DNA of 13,297 nucleotides. It comes from Wenzhouxiangella sp. (lineage in GTDB: Bacteria > Pseudomonadota > Gammaproteobacteria > Xanthomonadales > Wenzhouxiangellaceae). The notes under the pieces were generated by a model that was given only the letters and a program-made list of their open reading frames with translations, did no database searches and was not told where the DNA came from. The first letter of the stretch is position 1. Every line of letters begins with the position of its first letter. This document shows positions 1-6,716 of the stretch, one piece after another. Location: NCBI GenBank assembly GCA_007121485.1, contig SKKM01000208.1:1-13297 (forward strand), written 5' to 3'. Made by a program: the position numbers and the translations under genes.

Positions 1-1200
1 GTCCGCCAGCGCCTCGCCGATCTCCCCGGCATCAACACCAGCGTGGCGATGCGCCAGGGCTTCGGCGGCGGATTCCGCAACCCGGTGCAGTTCGTGATCG
101 GCGGCGCCGGCGACTACGTCGAACTGGCCGAGTGGCGAGACATCCTGCTGGAGCAGATCGAACGCGAAAACCCCGGCCTGGTCGGCATCGACTGGGACTA
201 CAAGGAAACCCAGCCGCAGCTCGAGGTGCAGATCGACTATGACCGCGCCGCCGAACTGGGGGTCACGGTCAGCACCATCGGCCGCACCCTCGAAACCATG
301 CTCGGCTCGCGGCGGGTCACGACGTTCCTCGATGACGGGCGCGAATACGACGTCATCGTCGAGGGCGAACGTGATCAGCAGCGCAGCCCGGCCGCGCTGG
401 AAAATCTCTACGTTCGCTCCGCGCGCTCGGGCCAGCTCATCCCCTTGTCGAACCTGGTCACGCTGACCGACTTCGCCGATTCAACCAGTCTCAACCGCTT
501 CAACCGCGTGCGCAGCATCACCATCCAGGCGGCGCTGGCCGATGATCTGACCCTGGGCGAGGCGCTGAGCTTCCTGGAGACCACGGCCCGTGAGCATCTT
601 CCGGAAACCGTGGTCATCGATTACCGCGGCCAGAGCCGCGACTTCATGACCGCCGGCACCTCGGTGGTCTTCGTCTTCATGCTCGGCCTGGTGGTGGTGT
701 TCCTGGTCCTGGCCGCGCAGTTCGAAAACTGGGTGCATCCACTGGTGATCATGTTCGGCGTCCCGCTGGCGGTTGGCGGCGGACTGCTGGGCCTGTGGCT
801 GACCGGCTCGACGCTCAACATCTACAGCCAGATCGGCCTGGTCATGCTGATCGGCCTGGCGGCCAAGAACGGCATCCTGATCGTGGAGTTCATCAACCAG
901 CTGCGCGACCAAGGCCACCCGTTCGAAGAGGCCATCATCGACGGTGCAACCATTCGCCTGCGCCCGATCATCATGACCGGGATCACCACGGTGGCCGGCG
1001 CCGTGCCGCTCATCCTCTCCAGCGGCGCAGGGGCCGAGACCCGGCAGGTCATCGGGATCGTGGTCTTCTTCGGCGTCAGCGTCTCGACGATACTGACCCT
1101 TTTCGTGATCCCGGTGCTGTACAACCTGCTGGCCAGGGGCACGACCTCGCCGGAAAGCGCCCGACGACAACTGGATTCGGAACTGGCCAGCCAGAACTAG
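1..1200 (+). CDS. RND efflux permease, HAE1/AcrB type, C-terminal part (5' truncated by window)
   Basis: The reading frame is open from base 1 and ends at TAG 1198-1200, giving the last 399 residues of a protein family normally about 1,030 residues long. These inner-membrane trimers use the proton gradient to export drugs or other small molecules through a periplasmic adaptor and an outer-membrane channel. Window residues 1 to about 210 are periplasmic porter/docking sequence. From about residue 215 there are closely spaced hydrophobic segments matching TM8-TM12 of the family. The hallmark GLAAKNGILIVEF (about 285-297) and the following IMTGITTVAGAVPL (about 324-337) are diagnostic of HAE1 permeases. 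The adaptor gene is expected to the left, outside the window. The substrate cannot be read from this fragment. The family call is secure; any specific Mex/Acr name would be a guess. Confidence 0.93.
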   Translation, partial: VRQRLADLPGINTSVAMRQGFGGGFRNPVQFVIGGAGDYVELAEWRDILLEQIERENPGLVGIDWDYKETQPQLEVQIDYDRAAELGVTVSTIGRTLETMLGSRRVTTFLDDGREYDVIVEGERDQQRSPAALENLYVRSARSGQLIPLSNLVTLTDFADSTSLNRFNRVRSITIQAALADDLTLGEALSFLETTAREHLPETVVIDYRGQSRDFMTAGTSVVFVFMLGLVVVFLVLAAQFENWVHPLVIMFGVPLAVGGGLLGLWLTGSTLNIYSQIGLVMLIGLAAKNGILIVEFINQLRDQGHPFEEAIIDGATIRLRPIIMTGITTVAGAVPLILSSGAGAETRQVIGIVVFFGVSVSTILTLFVIPVLYNLLARGTTSPESARRQLDSELASQN

Positions 1201-1207
1201 ACTATCC

Positions 1208-1235
1208 GGCGCGCCGGCCCGGCCGGCGCCGCGCC
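1208..1235. terminator. GC-rich hairpin between convergent RND and pilU genes
   Basis: The two genes converge with only 45 bases between their stop codons. The gap holds an imperfect inverted repeat: GGCGC (1208-1212) pairs with GCGCC (1231-1235), and GCCGG (1213-1217) pairs with CCGGC (1223-1227), with a 3-base bulge at 1228-1230 and a loop at 1218-1222. No T-tract follows on either strand, so this is not a classical intrinsic terminator. It could slow polymerase or block 3' exonucleases for both transcripts. The function is inferred from position. Confidence 0.4.
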
Positions 1236-1245
1236 GAAGGGTCGA

Positions 1246-2355
1246 TCAGCCGTGTGGACGAATCTCCCAGTCCTGTGGCGTGTCGTGGCTGGTCTGTTCG
1301 CGCGACAGGCGGATGTTCAGGCCCAGGTCGTTGCGCGAGTCGGCGTTGTCCAGGGCCTCCTCTTCCGTGATCAGGCCGTCCTTGAACAGCTTCAGCAGGG
1401 ACTGATCGAAAGTCTGCATGCCGTGCTGGGCGCCTTCCTTCATGGCGTCCTTCATGCCATGAATCTCGCCTTTCTGGATCAGGTCGGCGATGTAGGGGGT
1501 GCGCAGCAGCAACTCGACGGCCGGCATGCGCTTGCCCTCGCGCGTCGGGATCAGGCGCTGGCTGATGATCGCCTGCAGGTGCAGGGACAGGTCGACGAAA
1601 AGCTGTCGATGGGCCGTTTCCGGGAAGAAATTGATGATCCGGTCCAGGGTCTGGTTGGCGTTGTTGGCGTGCAGGGTGGAGAGACACAGGTGGCCGGTTT
1701 CGGCATAGGCCAGCGCGTGCTGCATGGTCTCGCGATCACGGATCTCGCCGATCAGGATCACGTCGGGGGCTTCGCGCATGGCGTTCTTGAGCGCGATCTC
1801 GTAGCTCTTGGTGTCCAGGCCGACTTCACGCTGCTGCACGATGGAGCGCTTGTGCTGATGCAGAAACTCGATCGGATCCTCGATGGTCAGGATATGCCCG
1901 GAACGATGGGTGTTGCGGTAGTCGATCATCGAGGCCAGCGTGGTCGATTTGCCGGAACCGGTAGAGCCGACCACCAGGACCAGGCCGCGGGGCGCCATGA
2001 CCAGTTCCTGCAGCTTGATCGGGAGATTCAGATCCTCGATCGACGGCACTTCATTCTTGATGTGCCGGATCACCATGGCCACGGATCCGCGCTGGCGGAA
2101 CACGTTGACCCGGAAGCGGCCGATCCCCTCGAGGGCCAGGGCCAGGTTCATCTCCATCTCGCGCTCGAATTCCGAGCTTTGCTTGTCGCTCATGACCGAG
2201 TAGGCCAACTGGCGGGTGTCGGCCGCGGACAGCCGCTGCTCGCCGAGGAACCGGGTCCGGCCTTCGATGTTGATGCCGACCGGTGAGCCTGCGCTGAAAA
2301 ACAGGTCGGAACCGCCATGTTTGACCATGGCCTGCAGGAAGTTTTCTAGCGTCAC
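1246..2355 (-). CDS. pilU: Type IV pilus retraction ATPase-like protein PilU
   Basis: This is a 369-residue secretion-superfamily ATPase of the PilT/PilU group, which powers pilus retraction and twitching motility at the inner-membrane base of type IV pili. Numbered from the GTG start, it has the Walker A box GSTGSGKST (130-138), the Asp box IEDPIEF (158-164), the Walker B VILIGEI (199-205) and the His box GHLCLSTLHAN (221-231). PilU is preferred over PilT because of the HANNANQTLDRIINFFP stretch, the LIPT region after it, and the C-terminal tail. The chosen GTG at 2353-2355 has a good Shine-Dalgarno (GAGGGG, 2362-2367) and gives the family's usual N-terminus. An in-frame TTG at 2398-2400 would add 15 unusual residues. 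pilT, the usual neighbour, is not in the window. The gene follows ygfX on the same strand but probably has its own promoter. Confidence 0.93.
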   Translation of the reverse strand: MTLENFLQAMVKHGGSDLFFSAGSPVGINIEGRTRFLGEQRLSAADTRQLAYSVMSDKQSSEFEREMEMNLALALEGIGRFRVNVFRQRGSVAMVIRHIKNEVPSIEDLNLPIKLQELVMAPRGLVLVVGSTGSGKSTTLASMIDYRNTHRSGHILTIEDPIEFLHQHKRSIVQQREVGLDTKSYEIALKNAMREAPDVILIGEIRDRETMQHALAYAETGHLCLSTLHANNANQTLDRIINFFPETAHRQLFVDLSLHLQAIISQRLIPTREGKRMPAVELLLRTPYIADLIQKGEIHGMKDAMKEGAQHGMQTFDQSLLKLFKDGLITEEEALDNADSRNDLGLNIRLSREQTSHDTPQDWEIRPHG

Positions 2356-2361
2356 GAGTGT

Positions 2362-2367
2362 CCCCTC
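2362..2367 (-). promoter_or_regulatory. Ribosome binding site that fixes the pilU start
   Basis: On the minus strand GAGGGG lies 6 bases before the GTG at 2355-2353, a good Shine-Dalgarno position. No comparable site precedes the upstream TTG at 2400. This supports the 369-residue version of PilU, whose first residues then match the PilU/PilT family. Confidence 0.65.
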
Positions 2368-2382
2368 AGCTGGTGCTGGGTC

Positions 2383-2391
2383 AGAATACCA
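2383..2391 (-). promoter_or_regulatory. Candidate extended -10 promoter for pilU
   Basis: In the 89-base gap between ygfX and pilU, the minus strand reads TGG immediately followed by TATTCT (2388-2383), an extended -10 element with 4 of 6 matches to TATAAT. No good -35 hexamer is visible at normal spacing, which extended -10 promoters tolerate. The start point would fall near 2376, leaving a leader of about 20 bases that still contains the Shine-Dalgarno. This suggests pilU need not depend on read-through from the sdh operon. It is prediction only. Confidence 0.35.
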
Positions 2392-2444
2392 AAAGGCCAA
2401 TTACCAAGCCCGGCCTAGTCTATCACCGCCCTCTCACGGCAGAG

Positions 2445-2864
2445 TCAGTCGCGTGCGGGGTGGCGCAGGCGGACAGACAGCCGGCGAAAATCGTCCGGCG
2501 ATAGCTGCCCGCGGAAAACGCCGAAGGCGCGCCGCTCCCTGCCCCGCCAACCGATAAACCAGGGGCTGACGAAACACGACCGGCCGGCCTCCATCCGCCG
2601 CCAGGGCCCCCGCGGCCCTGCCCGATACTCCACGGCATCCTGCAGCAGCCGGATTCTCAAGGCCGGCCGCACAAACCGCAGGACCGCTCCCATACCGACC
2701 AACAGGCCCAGCACGGACAGGAGCAGACGGGCAAAACCCGGCAGGCCGCTCACTTGCGCGGCCACGATGGCGCCCAGGGTGAGAACGGCCATCGCGGCGC
2801 CGAGTACCGCGTCGGGCCGAACCCGGAGTTCAGCCGCTGGCGGACGGCGCTGTGCGGATGGCAT
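2445..2864 (-). CDS. ygfX: YgfX-family (CptA) small membrane protein
   Basis: This is a 139-residue protein, close to the 135 residues of E. coli YgfX. Two hydrophobic segments (about 19-38 and 44-65) form an N-terminal hairpin anchor. They are followed by a basic cytosolic domain whose VSPWFIGWRGR stretch and closing SPDDFRRLSVRLRH stretch resemble the E. coli protein. The family is found with sdhE and was first described in E. coli as the toxin half of a CptAB pair acting on cytoskeletal proteins; its real role remains debated. The ATG at 2862-2864 was chosen because it gives the family length. The open frame extends further upstream to 2978, but that part overlaps sdhE deeply and looks out of frame and cysteine-rich. 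The gene overlaps the sdhE 3' end by 35 bases, and no strong Shine-Dalgarno precedes it, so coupling to sdhE translation is likely. Confidence 0.75.
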   Translation of the reverse strand: MPSAQRRPPAAELRVRPDAVLGAAMAVLTLGAIVAAQVSGLPGFARLLLSVLGLLVGMGAVLRFVRPALRIRLLQDAVEYRAGPRGPWRRMEAGRSCFVSPWFIGWRGRERRAFGVFRGQLSPDDFRRLSVRLRHPARD

Positions 2865-3108
2865 GCACGATGCGCTGCAGGTCGGGGCGCTGCGGCTCAC
2901 TCCGGCCCAGCAACCAGTCCCAGAGTTGATCGTCTTCGCATTCCAGCAGCGCGCCGAACGCCTGGCGCAGGTCTTCACCGCTGGCCGACCAGCCGTCGTC
3001 CAGCCACCTCGTCAACAGCACATCGAGCTCACGCATGCCCCGGCGACAGCGCCAGCGCAGATCGCGCGGCACCGGCCCGGCGTCGGGCATGGCCGTACCC
3101 GGGCTCAC
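2830..3108 (-). CDS. sdhE: SdhE, FAD assembly factor for succinate dehydrogenase
   Basis: This is a 92-residue SdhE/YgfY (SDHAF2) family protein. Members bind SdhA and promote covalent attachment of FAD. The key motif CRRGMRELD is present, with R23, G24 and E27 forming the conserved RGxxE contact surface, followed by the usual all-helical ECEDDQLWDWLLG segment (about 56-68). The GTG at 3106-3108 overlaps the sdhB stop in the four-base arrangement GTGA, so coupled translation is plausible. An in-frame ATG at 3088-3090 would remove six residues without touching the conserved domain, and neither start has a strong Shine-Dalgarno, so the exact start is uncertain. Its place directly after sdhB agrees with its function. 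Confidence 0.92.
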   Translation of the reverse strand: MSPGTAMPDAGPVPRDLRWRCRRGMRELDVLLTRWLDDGWSASGEDLRQAFGALLECEDDQLWDWLLGRSEPQRPDLQRIVHAIRTAPSASG

Positions 3109-3890
3109 AGGCTGTGGCGGGCCAGCATCATTTTCTTGATTTCGGCGATCGCCTTGGCCGGGTTCAAACCTTTCGGGCAGGTCTTCGCGCAGTTCATGAT
3201 GGTGTGACAGCGGTACAGCCGGAACGGGTCATCGAGTTCGTCCAGCCGCTCGCCGGTCGCCTCGTCGCGCGAGTCCACCAGCCAGCGGTAGGCTTGCAGC
3301 AGAATGGCAGGACCGAGATAGCGTTCACCGTTCCACCAGTAGCTCGGGCAGGAAGTGGAGCAGCAGGCGCACAGGATGCACTCGTACAGACCGTCGACCC
3401 GGGCCCGGTCTTCACGCGACTGCAGACGTTCCTTGTCCGGGGGCGCCGGGCTCTGGGTGCGAATCCACGGCTTGATCGAAGCGTACTGGGCGTAAAAATG
3501 CGTCAGGTCGGGCACCAGGTCCTTGATCACCGGCATGTGCGGCAGGGGATAGATCTTGACGTCGCCCTTGACGTCCTCGATCGCCTTGGTGCAGGCCAGC
3601 GTGTTGGTCCCATCGATGTTGAACGCGCAGGATCCGCAGATGCCCTCACGGCAGGAGCGCCTGAACGTCAGGGTCGGATCGATTTCGTTCTTGATCTTGA
3701 TGACGGCATCGAGAACCATGGGACCGCACTGCTCGAGATCGAGGTCGTAGGTATCGATGCGCGGGTTTTCGCCGCTGTCCGGGTCCCAGCGGTAGATGCG
3801 GAAGGTTCGCACCTTCTTGCTGCCCTCGGGCGCCGGAAAATGGCGCCCCTTCTGGATTCGAGAGTTCTTGGGAAGTCTGAATTCAGCCAT
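3105..3890 (-). CDS. sdhB: Succinate dehydrogenase iron-sulfur subunit SdhB
   Basis: This is a 261-residue subunit that relays electrons from the SdhA flavin to quinone at the membrane. All cluster ligands are visible. The [2Fe-2S] ligands are C80, C85, C88 and C100 (CREGICGSC motif). The [4Fe-4S] ligands are C171, C174, C177 and C238. The [3Fe-4S] ligands are C181, C228 and C234. The spacing within each domain matches E. coli SdhB. The N-terminus is about 22-25 residues longer than in E. coli, a form common in alphaproteobacterial, mitochondrial and some gammaproteobacterial proteins. The ATG at 3888-3890 follows sdhA after a 41-base gap with only a weak Shine-Dalgarno. The stop codon overlaps the sdhE start by four bases. 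Confidence 0.98.
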   Translation of the reverse strand: MAEFRLPKNSRIQKGRHFPAPEGSKKVRTFRIYRWDPDSGENPRIDTYDLDLEQCGPMVLDAVIKIKNEIDPTLTFRRSCREGICGSCAFNIDGTNTLACTKAIEDVKGDVKIYPLPHMPVIKDLVPDLTHFYAQYASIKPWIRTQSPAPPDKERLQSREDRARVDGLYECILCACCSTSCPSYWWNGERYLGPAILLQAYRWLVDSRDEATGERLDELDDPFRLYRCHTIMNCAKTCPKGLNPAKAIAEIKKMMLARHSL

Positions 3891-3931
3891 TTGTCAGTCC
3901 GTATGAGCGAGTCTGAAGTCCGCGCCGGGAA

Positions 3932-5722
3932 TCAGTAAGTGCGCGCTTTCGCGGGAAAAACCTCGACGTCGTCGGTCAGTGTGTACATGTGTACCGGTCG
4001 ATAGTCGATTTCAACCTTGCCCTTGGCGTCCAACCAGGTCAGGGTGTGCTTCATCCAGTTTTCGTCGTCGCGCTCGGGGAAGTCCTCGCGTGCGTGCGCG
4101 CCGCGGCTTTCCTTGCGATTTTCCGCGGCAACCATGGTGGTGACCGCGTTGCCGATGAGATTTCTCAACTCCAGGGTCTCGACCAGGTCGGAATTCCAGA
4201 TCATGGAGCGGTCGGTGACCTTGACGTGATCGAAGGCCTCACGCACCCGCTCGATCCGCTGGCAGCCCTGCTGCAGGGTCTCGCCGGTCCTGAACACCGC
4301 GGCGTCCTGCTGCATGACCTGCTGCATCTCGTCGCGAATGTCGGCGGTCGAGTTGTCGCCCCCGGCGTGGCGCAGCCGGTCGAACTCTTCGATAAGGCGG
4401 TCGACGTGCTCGCGCGCAAGCGTCTTGTGGGATTGACCGGGCTTGATCGTTTCGCCGCAACGCTTGGCCACTGCCCTGCCGAACACGATCAGGTCGAGCA
4501 GGGAATTCGAGCCCAGCCGGTTGGCGCCGTGAACCGAAACGCAGGCCGCCTCGCCGATGGAGTACAGCCCCGGCACCACGGCGTCGGGATTGCCGTCCTT
4601 CAGCGTCACCACTTCGCCGTGGTAATTGGTCGGGATGCCGCCCATGTTGTAGTGCACGGTCGGCAGCACCGGGATCGGCTCCTTGGTCACGTCGACGCCG
4701 GCGAAGATCTTGGCCGTTTCGGCAATGCCCGGCAAGCGCTCGTTGATGACCTCGCTGCCGAGGTGCTGGAGATTCAGGTGGATGTGATCACCGCGCGTAC
4801 CCACGCCACGGCCCTCCCGGATCTCGATCGTCATCGACCGCGACACCACGTCGCGCGAGGCCAGGTCCTTGGCGTTGGGTGCGTAGCGTTCCATGAAGCG
4901 TTCACCCTGGGAATTGGTCAGGTAGCCGCCCTCGCCCCTGACGCCCTCGGTGATCAGGCAGCCGGCGCCGTAGACGCCGGTGGGATGGAACTGCACGAAT
5001 TCCATGTCCTGCAGCGGCAGGCCGGCTCGCAGCACCATGCCGTTGCCGTCGCCGGTGCAGGTATGCGCCGAGGTGGCGGAGAAATAGGCCCGGCCGTAGC
5101 CGCCGGTGGCCAGGATGACCGCGTGGGCGCGGAACTCGTGCAGTGTGCCGCTGGCCAGATCCCAGGCCAGGCAGCCGCGGCATACGCCCTCCTCGTCCAT
5201 CAGCAAGTCAAGCGCGAAGTACTCGATGAAGAACTGCGCGTCGTGCTTCAGCGACTGCTGGTACAGCGTGTGCAGGATGGCGTGCCCGGTCCGGTCAGCC
5301 GCCGCACAGGTGCGCTGGGCCGTGCCCTCGCCAAAACGAGTGGTCATGCCGCCGAACGGGCGCTGGTAAATCTTGCCGTCTTCGGTACGCGAGAACGGCA
5401 CGCCGAAGTGCTCCAGCTCGATCACCGAGGGAATGGCCTCCCGGCACATGTACTCGATGGCGTCCTGGTCGCCCAGCCAGTCCGACCCCTTGATGGTGTC
5501 GTACATGTGCCAGCGCCAGTCGTCCTCACCCATGTTGCCGAGCGCCGCGCTCATCCCACCCTGCGCCGCCACGGTGTGCGATCGGGTCGGGAAGACCTTG
5601 GTGATGCAGGCGGTGGTCAGGCCGGTCGCCGCCAGCCCCATGGTTGCGCGCAGACCGGCGCCGCCGGCGCCAATGACCAGGACGTCGTACTCGTGTTTGG
5701 TGATGTCGTAGGACTTCGCCAT
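3932..5722 (-). CDS. sdhA: Succinate dehydrogenase flavoprotein subunit SdhA
   Basis: This is a 596-residue catalytic subunit of complex II that oxidises succinate to fumarate on the cytoplasmic face. The FAD-binding Rossmann motif GAGGAGL lies at 18-24. H49 in TRSHTVAAQGG is the residue that carries covalent FAD (H45 in E. coli). Active-site residues are seen at H246 (FHPTG), R290 (the general acid position, R286 in E. coli), H357 (HYNMGG) and R402 (NRLGSNS). Length and motif spacing are standard (E. coli 588 residues). The ATG at 5720-5722 abuts the sdhD TAA directly (TAAATG), so ribosomes finishing sdhD can probably restart here. The SdhE and SDHAF4-like proteins encoded in the same operon are expected to act on this subunit. 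Confidence 0.99.
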   Translation of the reverse strand: MAKSYDITKHEYDVLVIGAGGAGLRATMGLAATGLTTACITKVFPTRSHTVAAQGGMSAALGNMGEDDWRWHMYDTIKGSDWLGDQDAIEYMCREAIPSVIELEHFGVPFSRTEDGKIYQRPFGGMTTRFGEGTAQRTCAAADRTGHAILHTLYQQSLKHDAQFFIEYFALDLLMDEEGVCRGCLAWDLASGTLHEFRAHAVILATGGYGRAYFSATSAHTCTGDGNGMVLRAGLPLQDMEFVQFHPTGVYGAGCLITEGVRGEGGYLTNSQGERFMERYAPNAKDLASRDVVSRSMTIEIREGRGVGTRGDHIHLNLQHLGSEVINERLPGIAETAKIFAGVDVTKEPIPVLPTVHYNMGGIPTNYHGEVVTLKDGNPDAVVPGLYSIGEAACVSVHGANRLGSNSLLDLIVFGRAVAKRCGETIKPGQSHKTLAREHVDRLIEEFDRLRHAGGDNSTADIRDEMQQVMQQDAAVFRTGETLQQGCQRIERVREAFDHVKVTDRSMIWNSDLVETLELRNLIGNAVTTMVAAENRKESRGAHAREDFPERDDENWMKHTLTWLDAKGKVEIDYRPVHMYTLTDDVEVFPAKARTY

Positions 5723-6103
5723 TTAAGCTCCAAATGCAACTTTCAGGATTGCCATCACGGCCAGCACTGCGCCGACCACGGCAAGAATCTTGACCACGAT
5801 CTGCAGGCTCACCTCGATCGCGCGCTTGTGCACGTAATCCTCGATGATCACCTGCAGCCCGAGCCTGGAGTGGTAAATGGCCACCAGCGTGAACAGGATG
5901 GCCATGGAGGCGTGGAATGGACGCCCCAGCCAGGCAACCGCCTCGGCGTGGCTGGCTCCAGCCAGGGCGATCAGGGCCCAGACCAGCCAGGCGGTCAGAC
6001 CGACCATCAGGATGGCGCTGAATCGCTGCGCCCACCAGTGCGTGACGCCGTCTCCGGCCGAACCGTGATTGTGGGCGTTGGCCAGCGGATTGCGAAGATT
6101 CAT
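5723..6103 (-). CDS. sdhD: Succinate dehydrogenase membrane anchor subunit SdhD
   Basis: This is a 126-residue hydrophobic protein with three predicted membrane helices (about 26-49, 60-81 and 98-122). With SdhC it anchors the complex and forms the haem b and quinone site. The segment HSRLGLQVIIEDYVH carries H78, the expected haem ligand (H71 in E. coli), and D89-Y90, matching the quinone-site D82-Y83. The ATG at 6101-6103 overlaps the sdhC stop as ATGA. The frame is open upstream to 6208, but that part lies inside sdhC and does not resemble SdhD. The gene is tightly coupled to sdhC upstream and sdhA downstream. Confidence 0.95.
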   Translation of the reverse strand: MNLRNPLANAHNHGSAGDGVTHWWAQRFSAILMVGLTAWLVWALIALAGASHAEAVAWLGRPFHASMAILFTLVAIYHSRLGLQVIIEDYVHKRAIEVSLQIVVKILAVVGAVLAVMAILKVAFGA

Positions 6104-6477
6104 AGCAGCGCCCCCCACACCAGGATGGTCAGAACCAGGGATCCCGTGACTACCGCCCAGCCCGAGGCATAGGCGCTGTTGAGATCGAGCAGCCAGCCGG
6201 CGTCCCACAGCAGATGACGGATGCCGTTGAGCAGGTGGTAGAACATGGCCTGAGTCCAGACCAGCAACAGGATCAGGCCAGGAACGCTGAACAGCACGGC
6301 GTTCATGCGCTCATAAGACTCCGGGCCTGCCGCCAGGGCCAGCAGCCAGGCCACGATCATGATCAGGCCGGCACTGAGCAGGATGCCGGTCATGCGATGC
6401 GTGATCGACAGGACCGATGTCAGTTGTGGCCGGTAGACCTGCAAATGAGGAGAAAGAGGTCTCTTGTTACTCGCCAT
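6100..6477 (-). CDS. sdhC: Succinate dehydrogenase cytochrome b556 subunit SdhC
   Basis: This is a 125-residue integral membrane subunit with three hydrophobic helices (about 31-50, 62-81 and 104-124). The N-terminal RPLSPHLQVYR and SITHRMTG motifs are typical of the family. S24 and R28 correspond to the E. coli quinone-site residues S27 and R31. H81 in HLLNGIRHLLWD is the haem b ligand position (H84 in E. coli). The ATG at 6475-6477 has no strong Shine-Dalgarno. It lies 28 bases downstream of the SDHAF4-like gene on the same strand, so the two are probably on one transcript. Confidence 0.97.
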   Translation of the reverse strand: MASNKRPLSPHLQVYRPQLTSVLSITHRMTGILLSAGLIMIVAWLLALAAGPESYERMNAVLFSVPGLILLLVWTQAMFYHLLNGIRHLLWDAGWLLDLNSAYASGWAVVTGSLVLTILVWGALL

Positions 6478-6505
6478 CTCGGATACCGTTGGTCAGCGGG
6501 GTGAG

Positions 6506-6676
6506 TCAGAAGTCGATGCAACGACCGTTCTTTTCCCAGTCACCGTAGCGGGTCGGATCCAGTCCGCGCGAGCGGCCGCCGATCTCCTTCGGACGGCTCT
6601 CTGTCGATCCTGACTGTTCTTCTTCTCTGCTCGCGTCCGGGTCCGGGCGCTGCTCGGTGGTGGGTGTGTCGGTCAT
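6506..6676 (-). CDS. Small SDHAF4/DUF1674-family protein upstream of sdhC
   Basis: This is a 56-residue gene, read directly from the minus strand from ATG (6674-6676) to TGA (6506-6508). The N-terminal 30 residues are hydrophilic, charged and probably disordered. The C-terminal part, with EIGGRSRG (31-38), DPTRYGDWE (40-48) and the ending GRCIDF, is the DUF1674 signature. In mitochondria the family member SDHAF4 binds flavinylated SDHA and protects it before it joins SDHB. The start has an SD-like AAGAAGG (6689-6695) 12 bases upstream, longer than ideal spacing. Alternatively, a -10-like TACAAT (6683-6688) would make the message nearly leaderless. Its position as the first gene of the sdh operon supports the family call. 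The role in bacteria is inferred. Confidence 0.87.
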   Translation of the reverse strand: MTDTPTTEQRPDPDASREEEQSGSTESRPKEIGGRSRGLDPTRYGDWEKNGRCIDF

Positions 6677-6678
6677 AT

Positions 6679-6688
6679 TAGAATTGTA
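6679..6688. promoter_or_regulatory. Candidate overlapping divergent -10 elements between the sdh operon and ygfZ
   Basis: The 40-base gap between the divergent genes contains TAGAATTGTA. On the plus strand TAGAAT (6679-6684) matches TATAAT at 5 of 6 positions and would start ygfZ mRNA near 6691, with a leader of about 26 bases. On the minus strand TACAAT (6688-6683) also matches 5 of 6 and would start near 6676, at the ATG of the SDHAF4-like gene. The best minus-strand -35 candidate is CTGACG at a long 19-base spacing; the plus strand has none convincing. A real sdh promoter could instead lie inside the 5' end of ygfZ. Confidence 0.4.
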
Positions 6689-6716
6689 CCTTCTTGACTG
6701 GACGAAACGTCAGCAA

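Noticed and set aside
1252..2286. A 344-codon plus-strand frame opposite pilU, and a 394-codon one at 2754-3938 opposite sdhE/sdhB
   Set aside because: Both overlie strongly supported minus-strand genes and lack domains or ribosome sites.
2356..2400. Longer PilU starting at TTG 2398-2400
   Set aside because: The 15 extra residues do not match the family, TTG is a rare start, and the GTG at 2353-2355 has a good Shine-Dalgarno.
2400..2444. Possible terminator after ygfX
   Set aside because: The only complementary runs are three to four bases long and no T-tract follows, so there is nothing to support it.
3989..6172. A 727-codon open frame on the plus strand opposite sdhA and sdhD
   Set aside because: It is exactly antisense to unmistakable sdh genes. 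Long antisense frames are common in GC-rich codon-biased DNA, and the translation shows no recognisable domain.
6104..6208. N-terminal extension of SdhD into sdhC
   Set aside because: The added sequence is the sdhC 3' end in another frame. The ATG at 6103 with the ATGA overlap gives the normal SdhD.
6657..6716. Longer YgfZ starting at GTG 6657
   Set aside because: It would overlap the divergent SDHAF4-like gene and its promoter region and add 20 residues outside the family's domain.
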